Part shown: positions 53,439-62,975 of the stretch, in pieces
How the letters are laid out: each line of letters begins with the position of its first letter
Numbering within the stretch: the stretch's first letter is position 1
Assembly: GCA_947503525.1 (NCBI GenBank)
Contig: CANNEA010000001.1
Coordinates: 62,001 to 126,000, forward strand
Direction: 5' to 3'
Length of the DNA stretch: 64,000 bases
Source: an uncultured Carboxylicivirga sp.
GTDB taxonomy: Bacteria; Bacteroidota; Bacteroidia; Bacteroidales; Marinilabiliaceae
The notes under the pieces: model-generated
The model's input: only the letters and a program-made list of their open reading frames with translations
What the model was told of the DNA's origin: nothing
Database searches by the model: none
Position numbers and translations under genes: made by a program

Positions 53439-54548
53439 GTGGAAATTCAAAGTTACGTTGATGTATTGTTGTTAACCGGTTCTGTCTTAGCAGTATTAAT
53501 GACATTTTTTTTATGGACTAATCCATTAAAATTACAATCTAATATAGTTTTAGGATGCATTACTTTTAGTTGGGGGTTCACAGTATTTATTTTTGTAGTA
53601 CAATCAAAGGAATTTTATATTAGTTATCCTCATCTTTTTGGGATTTCAAGTGTACTATGCATCCTCTTTTTTCCGTTCCTTTACATATATGTGAAATCCT
53701 ATATGTATGGTTCTGTAAGCAAGAAGGAGATCGTATTACATATGCTGCCTGTAATTATTTTTTGTCTATTAATAGCTCCTTTTTATCTACAAAAATCGGA
53801 TACAAAAATCGAGCACTTTCAAAATGGATTACCATATTTTGCAAGTATTGTATTAAAAATAAATGTTATAATTATAATTGTTCAAGGGATTCTTTATTCA
53901 AGCTTATCGATTCGCTTGCTCCATCAGTTTCAATTTGAAAGAAAGTTGAATGATTCTCAAAATGCTGTTGTACTACGAATTAAGCAGTTTGTGATAGTGA
54001 ATATTTTGCTTTGGGCGATAGGAGCTTCGGGAGTTTTGTTGGAGGAGATTGGTTTGGAGACGAAGTATTTAGATTTCTTCTATATATATTATTTTGGTCT
54101 TACTTTACTAATTCTTAGTCTTGGGTATTTTGCATTAAAGAAGCCATCTTTATTGCGAGGTATGGAGTTTTTTAATAGTCAAAGCGTAATGAATAAGGTT
54201 GTGACGGTGGCTAGTGATAAAGAAACTGTTGTTAATTACCTTGAAAGCGAGAAGCCCTATTTAAAACGCGATCTAACACTACAAGACTTGTCAAATGGCT
54301 GTGGTATACCTAAGTATAGAGTGTCGGAAGTGTTTAATTCCATCTTAGGGAAAAGTTTTTCTGAGGTAATTAATGAGTATCGTGTTAATGAGGCAATTCT
54401 AATGATTCAAGATAGTAAACATCAAAGGTATACACTGACCCATATTGCTGAAAAGGCCGGGTTTAATTCACGAGCTTCATTTTATAGGATTTTCAAGAAT
54501 ATAACGGATAAGACGCCTTCAGAATATGAGCAAATAGCCCCATCATAA
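53439..54548 (+). CDS. membrane-bound AraC-family regulator (7TM + HTH)
   Basis: A 369-residue regulator with about seven N-terminal membrane helices (to about residue 230) and a C-terminal AraC helix-turn-helix (about 260-365: LTLQDLSNGCGIPKYRVSEVFNSILGKSF, YTLTHIAEKAGFNSRASFYRIFKNITDKTPSEY). This class is widespread in Bacteroidota and couples membrane signals to DNA binding. It uses a GTG start at 53439; no in-frame ATG precedes it, and the next ATG would cut the first helix. It faces the efflux operon and is followed by a glycan/peptide uptake region; its target is unclear. Confidence 0.88.
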   Translation: MEIQSYVDVLLLTGSVLAVLMTFFLWTNPLKLQSNIVLGCITFSWGFTVFIFVVQSKEFYISYPHLFGISSVLCILFFPFLYIYVKSYMYGSVSKKEIVLHMLPVIIFCLLIAPFYLQKSDTKIEHFQNGLPYFASIVLKINVIIIIVQGILYSSLSIRLLHQFQFERKLNDSQNAVVLRIKQFVIVNILLWAIGASGVLLEEIGLETKYLDFFYIYYFGLTLLILSLGYFALKKPSLLRGMEFFNSQSVMNKVVTVASDKETVVNYLESEKPYLKRDLTLQDLSNGCGIPKYRVSEVFNSILGKSFSEVINEYRVNEAILMIQDSKHQRYTLTHIAEKAGFNSRASFYRIFKNITDKTPSEYEQIAPS

Positions 54549-54994
54549 CATTATAATTATAGTGCCTATACGCACAGCCGGTAGATTACTTGTTGAATGA
54601 TAGTTTTATACTACTGATACGGATTTTTTGCAACGCTGCTAATAAATAAAGCATTTGTGGAATTAAAAGCCATGGGAGAGTTGTGTCTAATTTTATGGGA
54701 TTTGGCAAAAAAATGAACTTGGTTTAATGGATTGAAATATATATAGCACACGTTTGTTTTAGGATGGGCATATGTGAGGAGCATCTAGCTTATTTTAAGT
54801 TGTAGAGTAGCTATGTGTGTGTTAACTGCAATGTGGAGAGTTGATTACGCGCTTGTCTCAAAATGTAAAAAAGTCTCAAATCGTAGATTTGAGACAGCCA
54901 AGATTTCTAATGCAGGGTTATTCAAATTACTTTCAACGGCTGAAAACAATCAGTTACTAATAAGAATATGTATAAATCTTTAACATTTAAAATT
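54549..54994. other. intergenic region upstream of the surface lipoprotein
   Basis: About 450 bases with no gene. It contains the GTCTCAAA repeat cluster at 54855-54895 and little else recognisable. Confidence 0.5.
54855..54895. repeat. GTCTCAAA direct and inverted repeats
   Basis: GTCTCAAA occurs at 54855 and 54873, and again inverted at 54888-54895. The second and third form a perfect 10-bp hairpin (54873-54882 with 54886-54895, 3-base loop). It could be an operator or a small terminator; no T-run follows, which argues against the latter. Confidence 0.5.
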
Positions 54995-56677
54995 ATGAAA
55001 ATTCGATTTTTCTATCTGTGTTTATTTATGGGAGTGCTTTTATTTACTAGTTGTGATGAAAGTGATGATATAAACAAACTGCAAGAACAAATTGATGACC
55101 TTGGAAATAAGGTTGATGAATTAGAAAAAGCTCAGCAAGAGGCCCTATTAAGTCAAATAGCTGAATTGAAAGCTTTAATTGTTGAGCTACAAGGCCAGAA
55201 TAGTGAAATGTCAAGCAATTATGACAAGATGCTAGCGAATTTGGCTGATTTGCAGGGATTAATTGAAGAAGCATCAAAAGAAGATGTATTTTATGGAAAC
55301 GTAATTTCTGACGATGACTTTGTTAAGTTAGCTGCGTCTGATGCTATTATTGTAACAGGAAAAGTTTCGGCTAATAATCAAGCTCATATTGATGCTTTAA
55401 ATAAAGTTAAACTCATTGGTGGATATTTAGAAGTTACAGGTGGGACTGATTTAATTTTTCCATCCTTAGAAAATATTGGAGGTGATTTACTTATAACTGA
55501 AATATCTGAAGTTGAATCAACTGTTTCAATGCCAATGCTAGCTACTATTGGTGGAGATTTGTCAATAGGTTCTACAAAATTGTTAAAATCATTCTCGGCT
55601 GACAAACTGGTAATGGTATATGATAATATTGAAATATCTAACAATGAGGTTTTACAAACAGTTTCGTTGCCAGCTTTGGATGAAGTTGGTAGTCTATTCG
55701 TAAATGGAGCTATTGTTCAAGATGGGTTTGAGAATAGGAGTGAGTTAAGTATAGATTTATCGATGACTAATGTTAAAAGAAGTGTAGATGTTTCATTTTT
55801 AAGTAATGGTTCAAAATTAGAGCTTGGTGAATTAGGTGGTAGTTTTAAAGCTTTTAATAATGGTTTTACAACACTTGAAATTACCACAACACAAATCCCA
55901 GGTAACTTTGAATTTGTTTATAATGGAGAAGTAGAGGAGATTAAAATGATTAACCTTAACCGTATTGGTGGTAATGTTAATATTATATCGAATACGAACA
56001 ATGGTTATGGTGGTGCTACCAAGGGATTAGCAACACTTGAGTGCTTTGATAACGTAGAGTATATTGGCGGTGATTTAATTGTACGTGGTAACAGTGTAAT
56101 GGAAGAGATAGATGCCTTTAACAAAGTAAAAGAATTTAAAGGTGCTTCTATCATATTTGATGGTAATGGAAGTGCTAAGACTTACATGAATGTTTTTACA
56201 GCACTTGAATCGGCTGGAATTGACGAGTGGACAAAAACCAATATCATGATTGCTGAAACAACAGAATGGTTTATTGGATTCTCAAATCTTACAGCTGCTA
56301 ACAATATTGAATTACTCTTTAGTAAGTTAACCATTGAAGAAAATGGCGTTTGGCAAAAGGGTGACATTTGTAAGTTTGAAGGATTTGAAAAATTAACAAG
56401 CGTAACAAAATTAAATTTGTCATTTTATGATGTTACGGAGTTTTCAGGGTTTAATGTCTTAAGCGATTTCACTTACTTTAATGAATACTTAACAATATCA
56501 TTGCCTCAAGATGAATCTGTGGGTTTTTGTACAATGGAGCCAATTCTAACAAAAATTAAGAATGGTGAATTGGATAGTGAATGGAACCCGAACAAGCAAG
56601 CGATATTTAATTTAGATTACGTTCAAATGGATAGAGATGCGGCCATTGAAAGATTGCTTTCTTCATGTTCAAACTAA
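54995..56677 (+). CDS. surface lipoprotein with coiled coil and LRR/receptor-L-like beta-helix
   Basis: A 560-residue lipoprotein: signal with lipobox (LLFTSC, Cys20), an acidic spacer, a coiled coil of about 60 residues (INKLQEQIDDLGNKVDELEK onward), then repeats with recurring I-GG-L-I/V patterns (VKLIGGYLEVTGG, LENIGGDLLITE, LATIGGDLSIG, VEYIGGDLIVRG) like receptor-L/leucine-rich beta-solenoids. The start at 54995 gives the lipoprotein signal; an ATG 27 bases upstream does not. It is probably a surface-exposed binding protein of unknown ligand. It has its own terminator and precedes a SusC/SusD pair. Confidence 0.7.
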   Translation: MKIRFFYLCLFMGVLLFTSCDESDDINKLQEQIDDLGNKVDELEKAQQEALLSQIAELKALIVELQGQNSEMSSNYDKMLANLADLQGLIEEASKEDVFYGNVISDDDFVKLAASDAIIVTGKVSANNQAHIDALNKVKLIGGYLEVTGGTDLIFPSLENIGGDLLITEISEVESTVSMPMLATIGGDLSIGSTKLLKSFSADKLVMVYDNIEISNNEVLQTVSLPALDEVGSLFVNGAIVQDGFENRSELSIDLSMTNVKRSVDVSFLSNGSKLELGELGGSFKAFNNGFTTLEITTTQIPGNFEFVYNGEVEEIKMINLNRIGGNVNIISNTNNGYGGATKGLATLECFDNVEYIGGDLIVRGNSVMEEIDAFNKVKEFKGASIIFDGNGSAKTYMNVFTALESAGIDEWTKTNIMIAETTEWFIGFSNLTAANNIELLFSKLTIEENGVWQKGDICKFEGFEKLTSVTKLNLSFYDVTEFSGFNVLSDFTYFNEYLTISLPQDESVGFCTMEPILTKIKNGELDSEWNPNKQAIFNLDYVQMDRDAAIERLLSSCSN

Positions 56678-56695
56678 TTAAATAGTAGTTATATG

Positions 56696-56731
56696 AGAGT
56701 GTTTAGGTGTGTATTACTTAAGCACTCTTTT
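56696..56731 (+). terminator. terminator after the surface lipoprotein
   Basis: AGAGTGTTTAG (56696-56706) pairs imperfectly with CTTAAGCACTCT, followed by TTTTAT. It separates the lipoprotein transcript from the SusC gene. Confidence 0.6.
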
Positions 56732-56904
56732 ATGGTACATCACCAAGAACTTCCGATTAATTTCTTAGAAATTTGGATTTAGTTGGTGAAAATTATTCGA
56801 CCAAAATACCTAAGATGCATTGATGCAAAAGCTACTGTATTAATCGCAACAAACCCAATTCTTCATTATATAGTCAAAATTAAGAAATTTATAAAAATTA
56901 GCGA

Positions 56905-59900
56905 ATGAGGCGATTACTATTGGGGTCACTTTTAATAATGGTGATGATAATCCCAGTCTTTAGTCAAAGCATCACGATTAAAGGTACTGTTACAGATCTT
57001 GAAACAGGAGAGGCACTGCCAGGTGTGAATATAGTTATTGAGGGTACCTTTATTGGTTCTATAACCGATATTAATGGTAATTATTACCTAGATGTTACTA
57101 ATGAGGAGGCAACGTTAGTTTACTCTTTTATTGGTATGAATACGGTTAAAGAGAAAATAAATGGTCGTAGTATCATTGATGTTGCCTTAGGCTCCGACGC
57201 AGAGATCCTAGGAGATGTAATGGTTGTGGCATATGGTACAACAACAAAAGAAGCTTTTACAGGTGCAGCTGAAGTGGTAGGTGAGGATGTGTTGAAAGAA
57301 AGACCCGTTTCGTCTTTTGAAAAGGCACTACAAGGAACCACGGCGGGGTTGCAGGTTAGCAGTAGTTCAGGGCAACCTGGCTCGGCATCTACAGTTCGTA
57401 TCCGTGGAATTGGTTCGTTAAGTTCAAGTAGTTCTCCGCTTTATGTAATTGATGGAGTTCCAATGTCAGGAAGTATAACTGATATTAATCCAAGTGATAT
57501 CGCGAATCTTACTGTGCTAAAAGATGCTGCAGCTGCCTCACTATATGGCTCGAGAGCGGCTAATGGTGTAATAATAATAACAACCAAAAGTGGCAGCGAG
57601 GGAGTAACAAAAATTACGTTTGACGCACAGTATGGCGTTTCAAATCGTATATCTGATGGCTATCAATTAATGAATTCTACGCAATTTTATGAGCATTCAT
57701 GGTTAGGCCTATATAATCAACAAATTAATGATGGTCAAACAATTGAAGATGCAAAGGCCTATGCCCATAAGGAGGTTAAAAATATTGTAGGCTTTAACCC
57801 TTTCTCTTCAGATAATCCCTTAGATGAGAACGGTAAATTGGCCAATGGAGTAAAAGCATTGACCGATACTGATTGGCGTGATGCAGTGTATAAAACTGGT
57901 GCTATTCAAAATTATAACCTGAGCGTGTCCGGGGGTAATGATGATACTAAGGTATATTTCTCATTAGGTTATTTAGGCGATTCAGGAACAACCTTAAGTT
58001 CGAATTTTAAACGTTATTCGGGTAAGGTTAATGTATCTCATAAAGTAAATAGTTTTTTAACTGCTGGTATCAATAATCACTTATCTTACTCAACAACTGA
58101 GGCACCACCAAGTGGTTCAGGGGGATCTAATCCTGTTCGTTCAGCAGAAATAATAAATGCAGCTAGTCCTATTTATAATGCAGATGAGTCTTATAACTGG
58201 GAGAATAAAGCTGTTTATGACTTTAACCCTGTTGGTTTATCTGAATTAGATAAATACTCATATATTACAAAAAGAGCTTTAATTAATGCTTATTTAAATT
58301 TTGCAATAACACCTACACTTAATTTCAGAACTACAGGTGCAATCGATTATAGTGATAATGACGGTGTAAACCATTATAATCCTTATCATGGAAACGGAGC
58401 TGGTGTTAATGGTCGTACTTCAGAATCACGTTCAGATAATATGGCTTGGAACATCACAAATCTTCTTACATGGAATAAAGCAAGAGATAATTCTAGTTTT
58501 GAAGCCATGCTTGGCCAAGAGGCACACGGTGAGAAATACAGTGTATTATCAGCAGGTGCTACTGATTTTGCTATCCCGGGACATCATGAATTAGTTTGGG
58601 GTGGTCAACCAGAAATGCCGTCAAGTTATTCATCTGAATGGAGAATGGTATCATATTTTGGTCAGGCTAAATACAATTACGGTGGCCGTTATTATTTAAG
58701 TGCAAGTTTACGTGGCGATGGTTGTTCGCGTTTTGGTGAAGATTACAAATATGGTTTGTTTTATTCTGTTGGTGGTAGTTGGCGCATAACGGAAGAAGAG
58801 TGGATGCCTGAACTGTTTTGGTTAAATAACTTAAAGATACGTGCTAGCTATGGAACATCAGGTAATAGTAATCTTGGTAATTATGCATCACTTGGCTTGT
58901 ATGGAAGTGGAGCAAACTACGGAGGTTATCCGGGACTTACACCTGTTCAGTTAGAGAATAACGAAATTAAATGGGAGAAGATTCAGAGTTTAAATATTGG
59001 TTTAGAAACTAGACTATTTAATCGACTGGGAGCATCTGTCGAATACTACACGCGATATTCTGATGGTCTTTTATATGGTAAACCTTTGTCAGCAGGATTA
59101 GGCTTTCCTACTATAATGACTAACCTGGGAGCTATGGAGAACAGAGGTGTAGAGCTTAGTTTAAATTGGGACGTTTTAACTAATCGTGATTTAAGTTGGG
59201 TGCTTGGTTTTAATATGTCAACTAATATCAACGAAATTAAAAGCTTGGCTACCGAGCAAGTAATATCTGGCACCAAAATATGGGAAGTTGGAGGCGATGT
59301 TTATCAGTTTTATATGAGAGACTGGGCCGGTGTTGATCCCAGTAACGGTAATCCGATGTGGTTCACCAATGTAGCCTCGGATGATGCTAGCAATAATACT
59401 GAACCAAATTCAGCTTTTATAGATCCCAATGGCAGTGGAAAAATGGTTACAAGTAATTATATGGATGCTGAACGTATCAGGAAAGGCTCAGCACTACCTG
59501 ATTTGTTTGGTGGACTTAGTAACAACTTTAATTATCGCAATTTTGATTTAAGCTTCTACTTTTATTATAGCATAGGCGGACAAATCTATAATTTCGATTA
59601 TGCTGCCAATATGCACGATGGCAATAGTCCAGCATATAACCTTAGTGTTGATGCCTTGGATGCATGGACACCAAGTAATAAATATACTAATGTGCCACGG
59701 TATAACACTAATAATGAAAATCAAAGTGAGCAGATGTCATCCAGGTATCTCGAAGATGGCTCATTTTTGAGGTTGAAAAATGTATCGTTTGGATACTACT
59801 TGCCAGAAAGTATATGCCAACGCGTACATGTTAATCAATTAAAAGTTTTTGTCTCGGCAGAGAACTTATGGACTTTAACTAAATACAAGGGCTTCGATCC

Positions 59901-59982
59901 TGAAGGAGCAATGAATGGGACAACAAGCAATACAATACCCGGTGTTAAAACCATCTCGTTTGGTGTAAAGATGGAACTGTAA
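56905..59982 (+). CDS. SusC/RagA-family TonB-dependent receptor
   Basis: A 1025-residue outer-membrane importer with a signal peptide (MRRLLLGSLLIMVMIIPVFS). It has an N-terminal carboxypeptidase-like domain (about 22-105, GTVTDLETGEALPGVNIVI), plug domain with the SusC signature (PLYVIDGVPMSG, then LKDAAAASLYGSRAANGVIIITTK), a barrel of about 800 residues and a C-terminal ...KTISFGVKMEL. It pairs with the SusD-like gene 25 bases downstream. Without adjacent glycosidases the cargo may not be a polysaccharide. Confidence 0.95.
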   Translation: MRRLLLGSLLIMVMIIPVFSQSITIKGTVTDLETGEALPGVNIVIEGTFIGSITDINGNYYLDVTNEEATLVYSFIGMNTVKEKINGRSIIDVALGSDAEILGDVMVVAYGTTTKEAFTGAAEVVGEDVLKERPVSSFEKALQGTTAGLQVSSSSGQPGSASTVRIRGIGSLSSSSSPLYVIDGVPMSGSITDINPSDIANLTVLKDAAAASLYGSRAANGVIIITTKSGSEGVTKITFDAQYGVSNRISDGYQLMNSTQFYEHSWLGLYNQQINDGQTIEDAKAYAHKEVKNIVGFNPFSSDNPLDENGKLANGVKALTDTDWRDAVYKTGAIQNYNLSVSGGNDDTKVYFSLGYLGDSGTTLSSNFKRYSGKVNVSHKVNSFLTAGINNHLSYSTTEAPPSGSGGSNPVRSAEIINAASPIYNADESYNWENKAVYDFNPVGLSELDKYSYITKRALINAYLNFAITPTLNFRTTGAIDYSDNDGVNHYNPYHGNGAGVNGRTSESRSDNMAWNITNLLTWNKARDNSSFEAMLGQEAHGEKYSVLSAGATDFAIPGHHELVWGGQPEMPSSYSSEWRMVSYFGQAKYNYGGRYYLSASLRGDGCSRFGEDYKYGLFYSVGGSWRITEEEWMPELFWLNNLKIRASYGTSGNSNLGNYASLGLYGSGANYGGYPGLTPVQLENNEIKWEKIQSLNIGLETRLFNRLGASVEYYTRYSDGLLYGKPLSAGLGFPTIMTNLGAMENRGVELSLNWDVLTNRDLSWVLGFNMSTNINEIKSLATEQVISGTKIWEVGGDVYQFYMRDWAGVDPSNGNPMWFTNVASDDASNNTEPNSAFIDPNGSGKMVTSNYMDAERIRKGSALPDLFGGLSNNFNYRNFDLSFYFYYSIGGQIYNFDYAANMHDGNSPAYNLSVDALDAWTPSNKYTNVPRYNTNNENQSEQMSSRYLEDGSFLRLKNVSFGYYLPESICQRVHVNQLKVFVSAENLWTLTKYKGFDPEGAMNGTTSNTIPGVKTISFGVKMEL

Positions 59983-60007
59983 TTTAATTTATAAAGAGCA
60001 ATTTGTT

Positions 60008-61429
60008 ATGAATATAAAATCATTTAAAGCAACGCTTTTGGTCGTTTTTGTTTCCATCATTACCTTTAGTTCATGTAATGAGGATTTTTTGAACCCGAAG
60101 CCAACAGACTCTATTGAGGATGATCTGATTTTTGAATCTTATGTAACTGCAGAGGCTGCACTTATAGGTGCTTACGATCAACTCAGTGGAAGCAACTTTG
60201 AGGGGCTGCGTGCTCCAATTATGGCTGATATTATTGGCGAAGATGTTATGGTCAACGCCGTTGAAAACTGGAATTGGTTTGTTGCTGTATACCAATTAAA
60301 CCTCTTACCTAATTACACCAATGTTGAAAACCCATGGTGGAATGCTTATAAAATCATTCATGATGCGAATAAAATTATAGCTAAGGCACAAGAAGTGCCC
60401 GATGCAACCGAAACACAGAGAAATGCTCTAGAAGGTGAATCGCGTGTTATTCGTGCTTATACAATGCTAACGTTAGTTGAAATGTATGCCAATGCCTATT
60501 CGCGAAATTCTGAAGCACCAGGTATTTTAAATGTTAATATCCCAACTAATAAGGATTCTGAAGATTTTGGTAGGGCATCTGTAGCCGAAATATATACTCA
60601 AATAACAGACGATCTGCTGAAAGCCATTGATTTGTTATCAGATTATACAAATAAAGGATTCTTTGACAAGCGAGCTGCTCAGGCGGTTTTGGCACGAGCC
60701 TATCTTGATATGGAAGAATGGGAAAAAGCTTCTGAAATGGCTAAGGAAGCACATAAGGATTTAACTCTTATGTCTGCCAATGAAATGTTGAGTGGCTTTT
60801 CTGTTCGTAATTCCGAAACAATTTTCTCAGTGGCCTATACAGCCGAAGACAATAATGTGTATTTAAGTATACCCTCTTTTTATTGGCCGGTAGCTGGGTA
60901 TAGTTCCATGCGGGCCAATGATCGTTTTGTTGAACTTTTCTCAAAGCAAGATATTAGACTTAACTATTTTATTTTGGATCCAGATATAGATCCTAATAGG
61001 AACTTAATTTTAAAATTTAGTCACAACCAACAGGTAGGCAATGCAGAACGTATTAGTATTAGAGCTGCTGAAATGCACCTTATAGAAGCAGAATGTGAAG
61101 CTGAGCTAGGTAATAATGAAGAAGCTCGAGATGCACTTTATATCGTTCAAAAACGGTCAATTGGGAATGCTATTAAAAGTACTGCAAGTGGCGATGCGTT
61201 AATACAGGAGATTCTGTTGGAACGACGTAAAGAGTTGTTTGGTGAAGGATTTAGATGGAATGATATTAAACGCAGGCAGACTCAATTTACACGCGAAGGT
61301 GATCATTGGGTAAAATTTGACTTTGGAGCACAGGATGAAGATTATAATCGCTTAACATTCCCAATCCCACAATCAGAGATTGATGCGAATAGTAAATTAA
61401 CTCAGGATGATCAGAACCCAGGTTATTAA
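60008..61429 (+). CDS. SusD/RagB-family nutrient-binding lipoprotein
   Basis: A 473-residue surface lipoprotein (lipobox FSSC, Cys23) with the SusD N-terminus (CNEDFLNPKPTDSIEDD), TPR-like helices (NALEGESRVIRAYTMLTLVEMY; KRAAQAVLARAYLDMEEWEKA) and the family C-terminus (IRAAEMHLIEAECEAELGN, LLERRKELFGEGFRWNDIKR, FPIPQSEIDANSKL, NPGY). It forms the lid of the preceding SusC channel. The ligand is unknown. Confidence 0.95.
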   Translation: MNIKSFKATLLVVFVSIITFSSCNEDFLNPKPTDSIEDDLIFESYVTAEAALIGAYDQLSGSNFEGLRAPIMADIIGEDVMVNAVENWNWFVAVYQLNLLPNYTNVENPWWNAYKIIHDANKIIAKAQEVPDATETQRNALEGESRVIRAYTMLTLVEMYANAYSRNSEAPGILNVNIPTNKDSEDFGRASVAEIYTQITDDLLKAIDLLSDYTNKGFFDKRAAQAVLARAYLDMEEWEKASEMAKEAHKDLTLMSANEMLSGFSVRNSETIFSVAYTAEDNNVYLSIPSFYWPVAGYSSMRANDRFVELFSKQDIRLNYFILDPDIDPNRNLILKFSHNQQVGNAERISIRAAEMHLIEAECEAELGNNEEARDALYIVQKRSIGNAIKSTASGDALIQEILLERRKELFGEGFRWNDIKRRQTQFTREGDHWVKFDFGAQDEDYNRLTFPIPQSEIDANSKLTQDDQNPGY

Positions 61430-61521
61430 GTGATTGTAGTTTCAAGATAGTGGCTGGTAGTTTACTAACAATCACTTATTAAAAATGCATTTAATGCTTG
61501 ACTATTTAATTTTTAAGACAA

Positions 61522-62958
61522 ATGATTAAGTTAATTCTAAAAGTATTTTTTATTTCAACCTTTTTATGCTGTTTAATAATCGGGTGTAATAAAAGTAGTT
61601 ACGATATAGAAATTCATCCAGAAGCCGGTAAGAGTTTTTTGAATATTGAAAACGAAGGTTTTAAAGTTAGTTTGGAAGCTATTGAGCCACCTCAAAGTCA
61701 GATTGGCGTTTGGAGAGTCTACAGTGGAGAACATGGGCGTTTTGAGGATGAAAACGACCCTAAATCAGTATTTTATGGTGAGCCAGGAGAGATCTATTTA
61801 TTGGGTTGGGAAGTAAGTCATGGGGGAGACTATAAGGTGTCTGAGATTAATGTATCCTTTAAGCCATTAAGCCCTGTGGTTTATAGTAATATTGGAGATA
61901 CTATTCACAATAACATCTCAATGTACCTTGAGGCCAAAGCTCCTCAATTTGGTGCAACTGGGAAATGGGAAATAATTGATGGCGGCCTAGGGTCTATTAA
62001 TTATGCTGATAGTTCTGATGCTCAATTTATTGGTGTTGAAGATGAGCGCTATACACTAAGGTGGTCTTTGTCATATGGTTCAAAAAAAGAATATCAAGAA
62101 TTTTCTTTTCGAACAGATACTTTGCGAGCACAGGCCGGCGACGATAGGTTAGATGTGGTCACATCGTCGGATGAGAAGAAATTTTGCAATATGGAAGGTT
62201 ATTTGCCTGCAGGTGCAACAGGGAGGTGGCGAATTATTAAAGGTAGCGATGGTATTATCCATTCGGCCAATCATGGGAGTTCAATTTTTGAAGCAGTAGC
62301 CGACACAACGTATGCTTTAGAATGGGCGGTGCAATTGGGCGAAATTGAAGTACTTGATACTGTGCAAATTCGATTTCGTGGTAAATGGGGTATGTGGACT
62401 GATCAAAGAGATGGACAATCATATCGCTACACCGAGGTAGATGGTAAACAATGGATGGCAGATAACTTCAATTATGCTTATAAATCAGGGGCCGGATCAT
62501 GGTATTATGGCCATGCCGAACGGTCAGTTATTAAAGCAGGCCATGCCCTGGAGTCTGAGCAAGAAAGAAAGTTGCACGGCCGACTATATACATGGCAAGA
62601 GGCTTATGAAGCGACACCTGAAGGATGGCGATTACCAACCAATCAAGATATTACCGATTTATTAAACTATTATGGCGGCGCTTTTTTTGCCGGAGAAGCC
62701 TTACTGGAAGGAGGAAAGGCAGGTACTGAATTTATTTATTCTGGATTTCTAGATCTACAAAGTTCTGGTGATGTTGCATTACGTAATGTATTTGACCATC
62801 AAGATATATTAGGTATTTATTGGACAGGCACCTATGATTCAGTTACCGGATTATCAACGGTTTATTCTTTTGATGTTGATGCTAAGCAACCAGGTGGTGG
62901 GTATTACCCTCCTGGATACACAGCTTGTTCAGTACGTTACATACGTGATATTAAATAG
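61522..62958 (+). CDS. FISUMP-domain lipoprotein with three Ig-like repeats
   Basis: A 478-residue lipoprotein (lipobox LIIGC, Cys22). Residues about 35-285 contain three similar units of about 90 residues, each with a G-x-W-R/E-x-I/V core and an L-x-W-E/S end (IGVWRVYSG ... LLGWEVSHG; TGKWEIIDGG ... LRWSLSYG; TGRWRIIKGS ... LEWAVQLG). Residues about 290-478 are a FISUMP domain (DGQSYRYTEVDGKQWMADNFNY, YTWQEAYEATPEGWRLPTNQDI, SVRYIRD). It is encoded between SusD and a subtilase and is probably a surface binding or scaffold component; the function is not known. Confidence 0.82.
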   Translation: MIKLILKVFFISTFLCCLIIGCNKSSYDIEIHPEAGKSFLNIENEGFKVSLEAIEPPQSQIGVWRVYSGEHGRFEDENDPKSVFYGEPGEIYLLGWEVSHGGDYKVSEINVSFKPLSPVVYSNIGDTIHNNISMYLEAKAPQFGATGKWEIIDGGLGSINYADSSDAQFIGVEDERYTLRWSLSYGSKKEYQEFSFRTDTLRAQAGDDRLDVVTSSDEKKFCNMEGYLPAGATGRWRIIKGSDGIIHSANHGSSIFEAVADTTYALEWAVQLGEIEVLDTVQIRFRGKWGMWTDQRDGQSYRYTEVDGKQWMADNFNYAYKSGAGSWYYGHAERSVIKAGHALESEQERKLHGRLYTWQEAYEATPEGWRLPTNQDITDLLNYYGGAFFAGEALLEGGKAGTEFIYSGFLDLQSSGDVALRNVFDHQDILGIYWTGTYDSVTGLSTVYSFDVDAKQPGGGYYPPGYTACSVRYIRDIK

Positions 62959-62975
62959 TTGAAAATTAATTGAAG

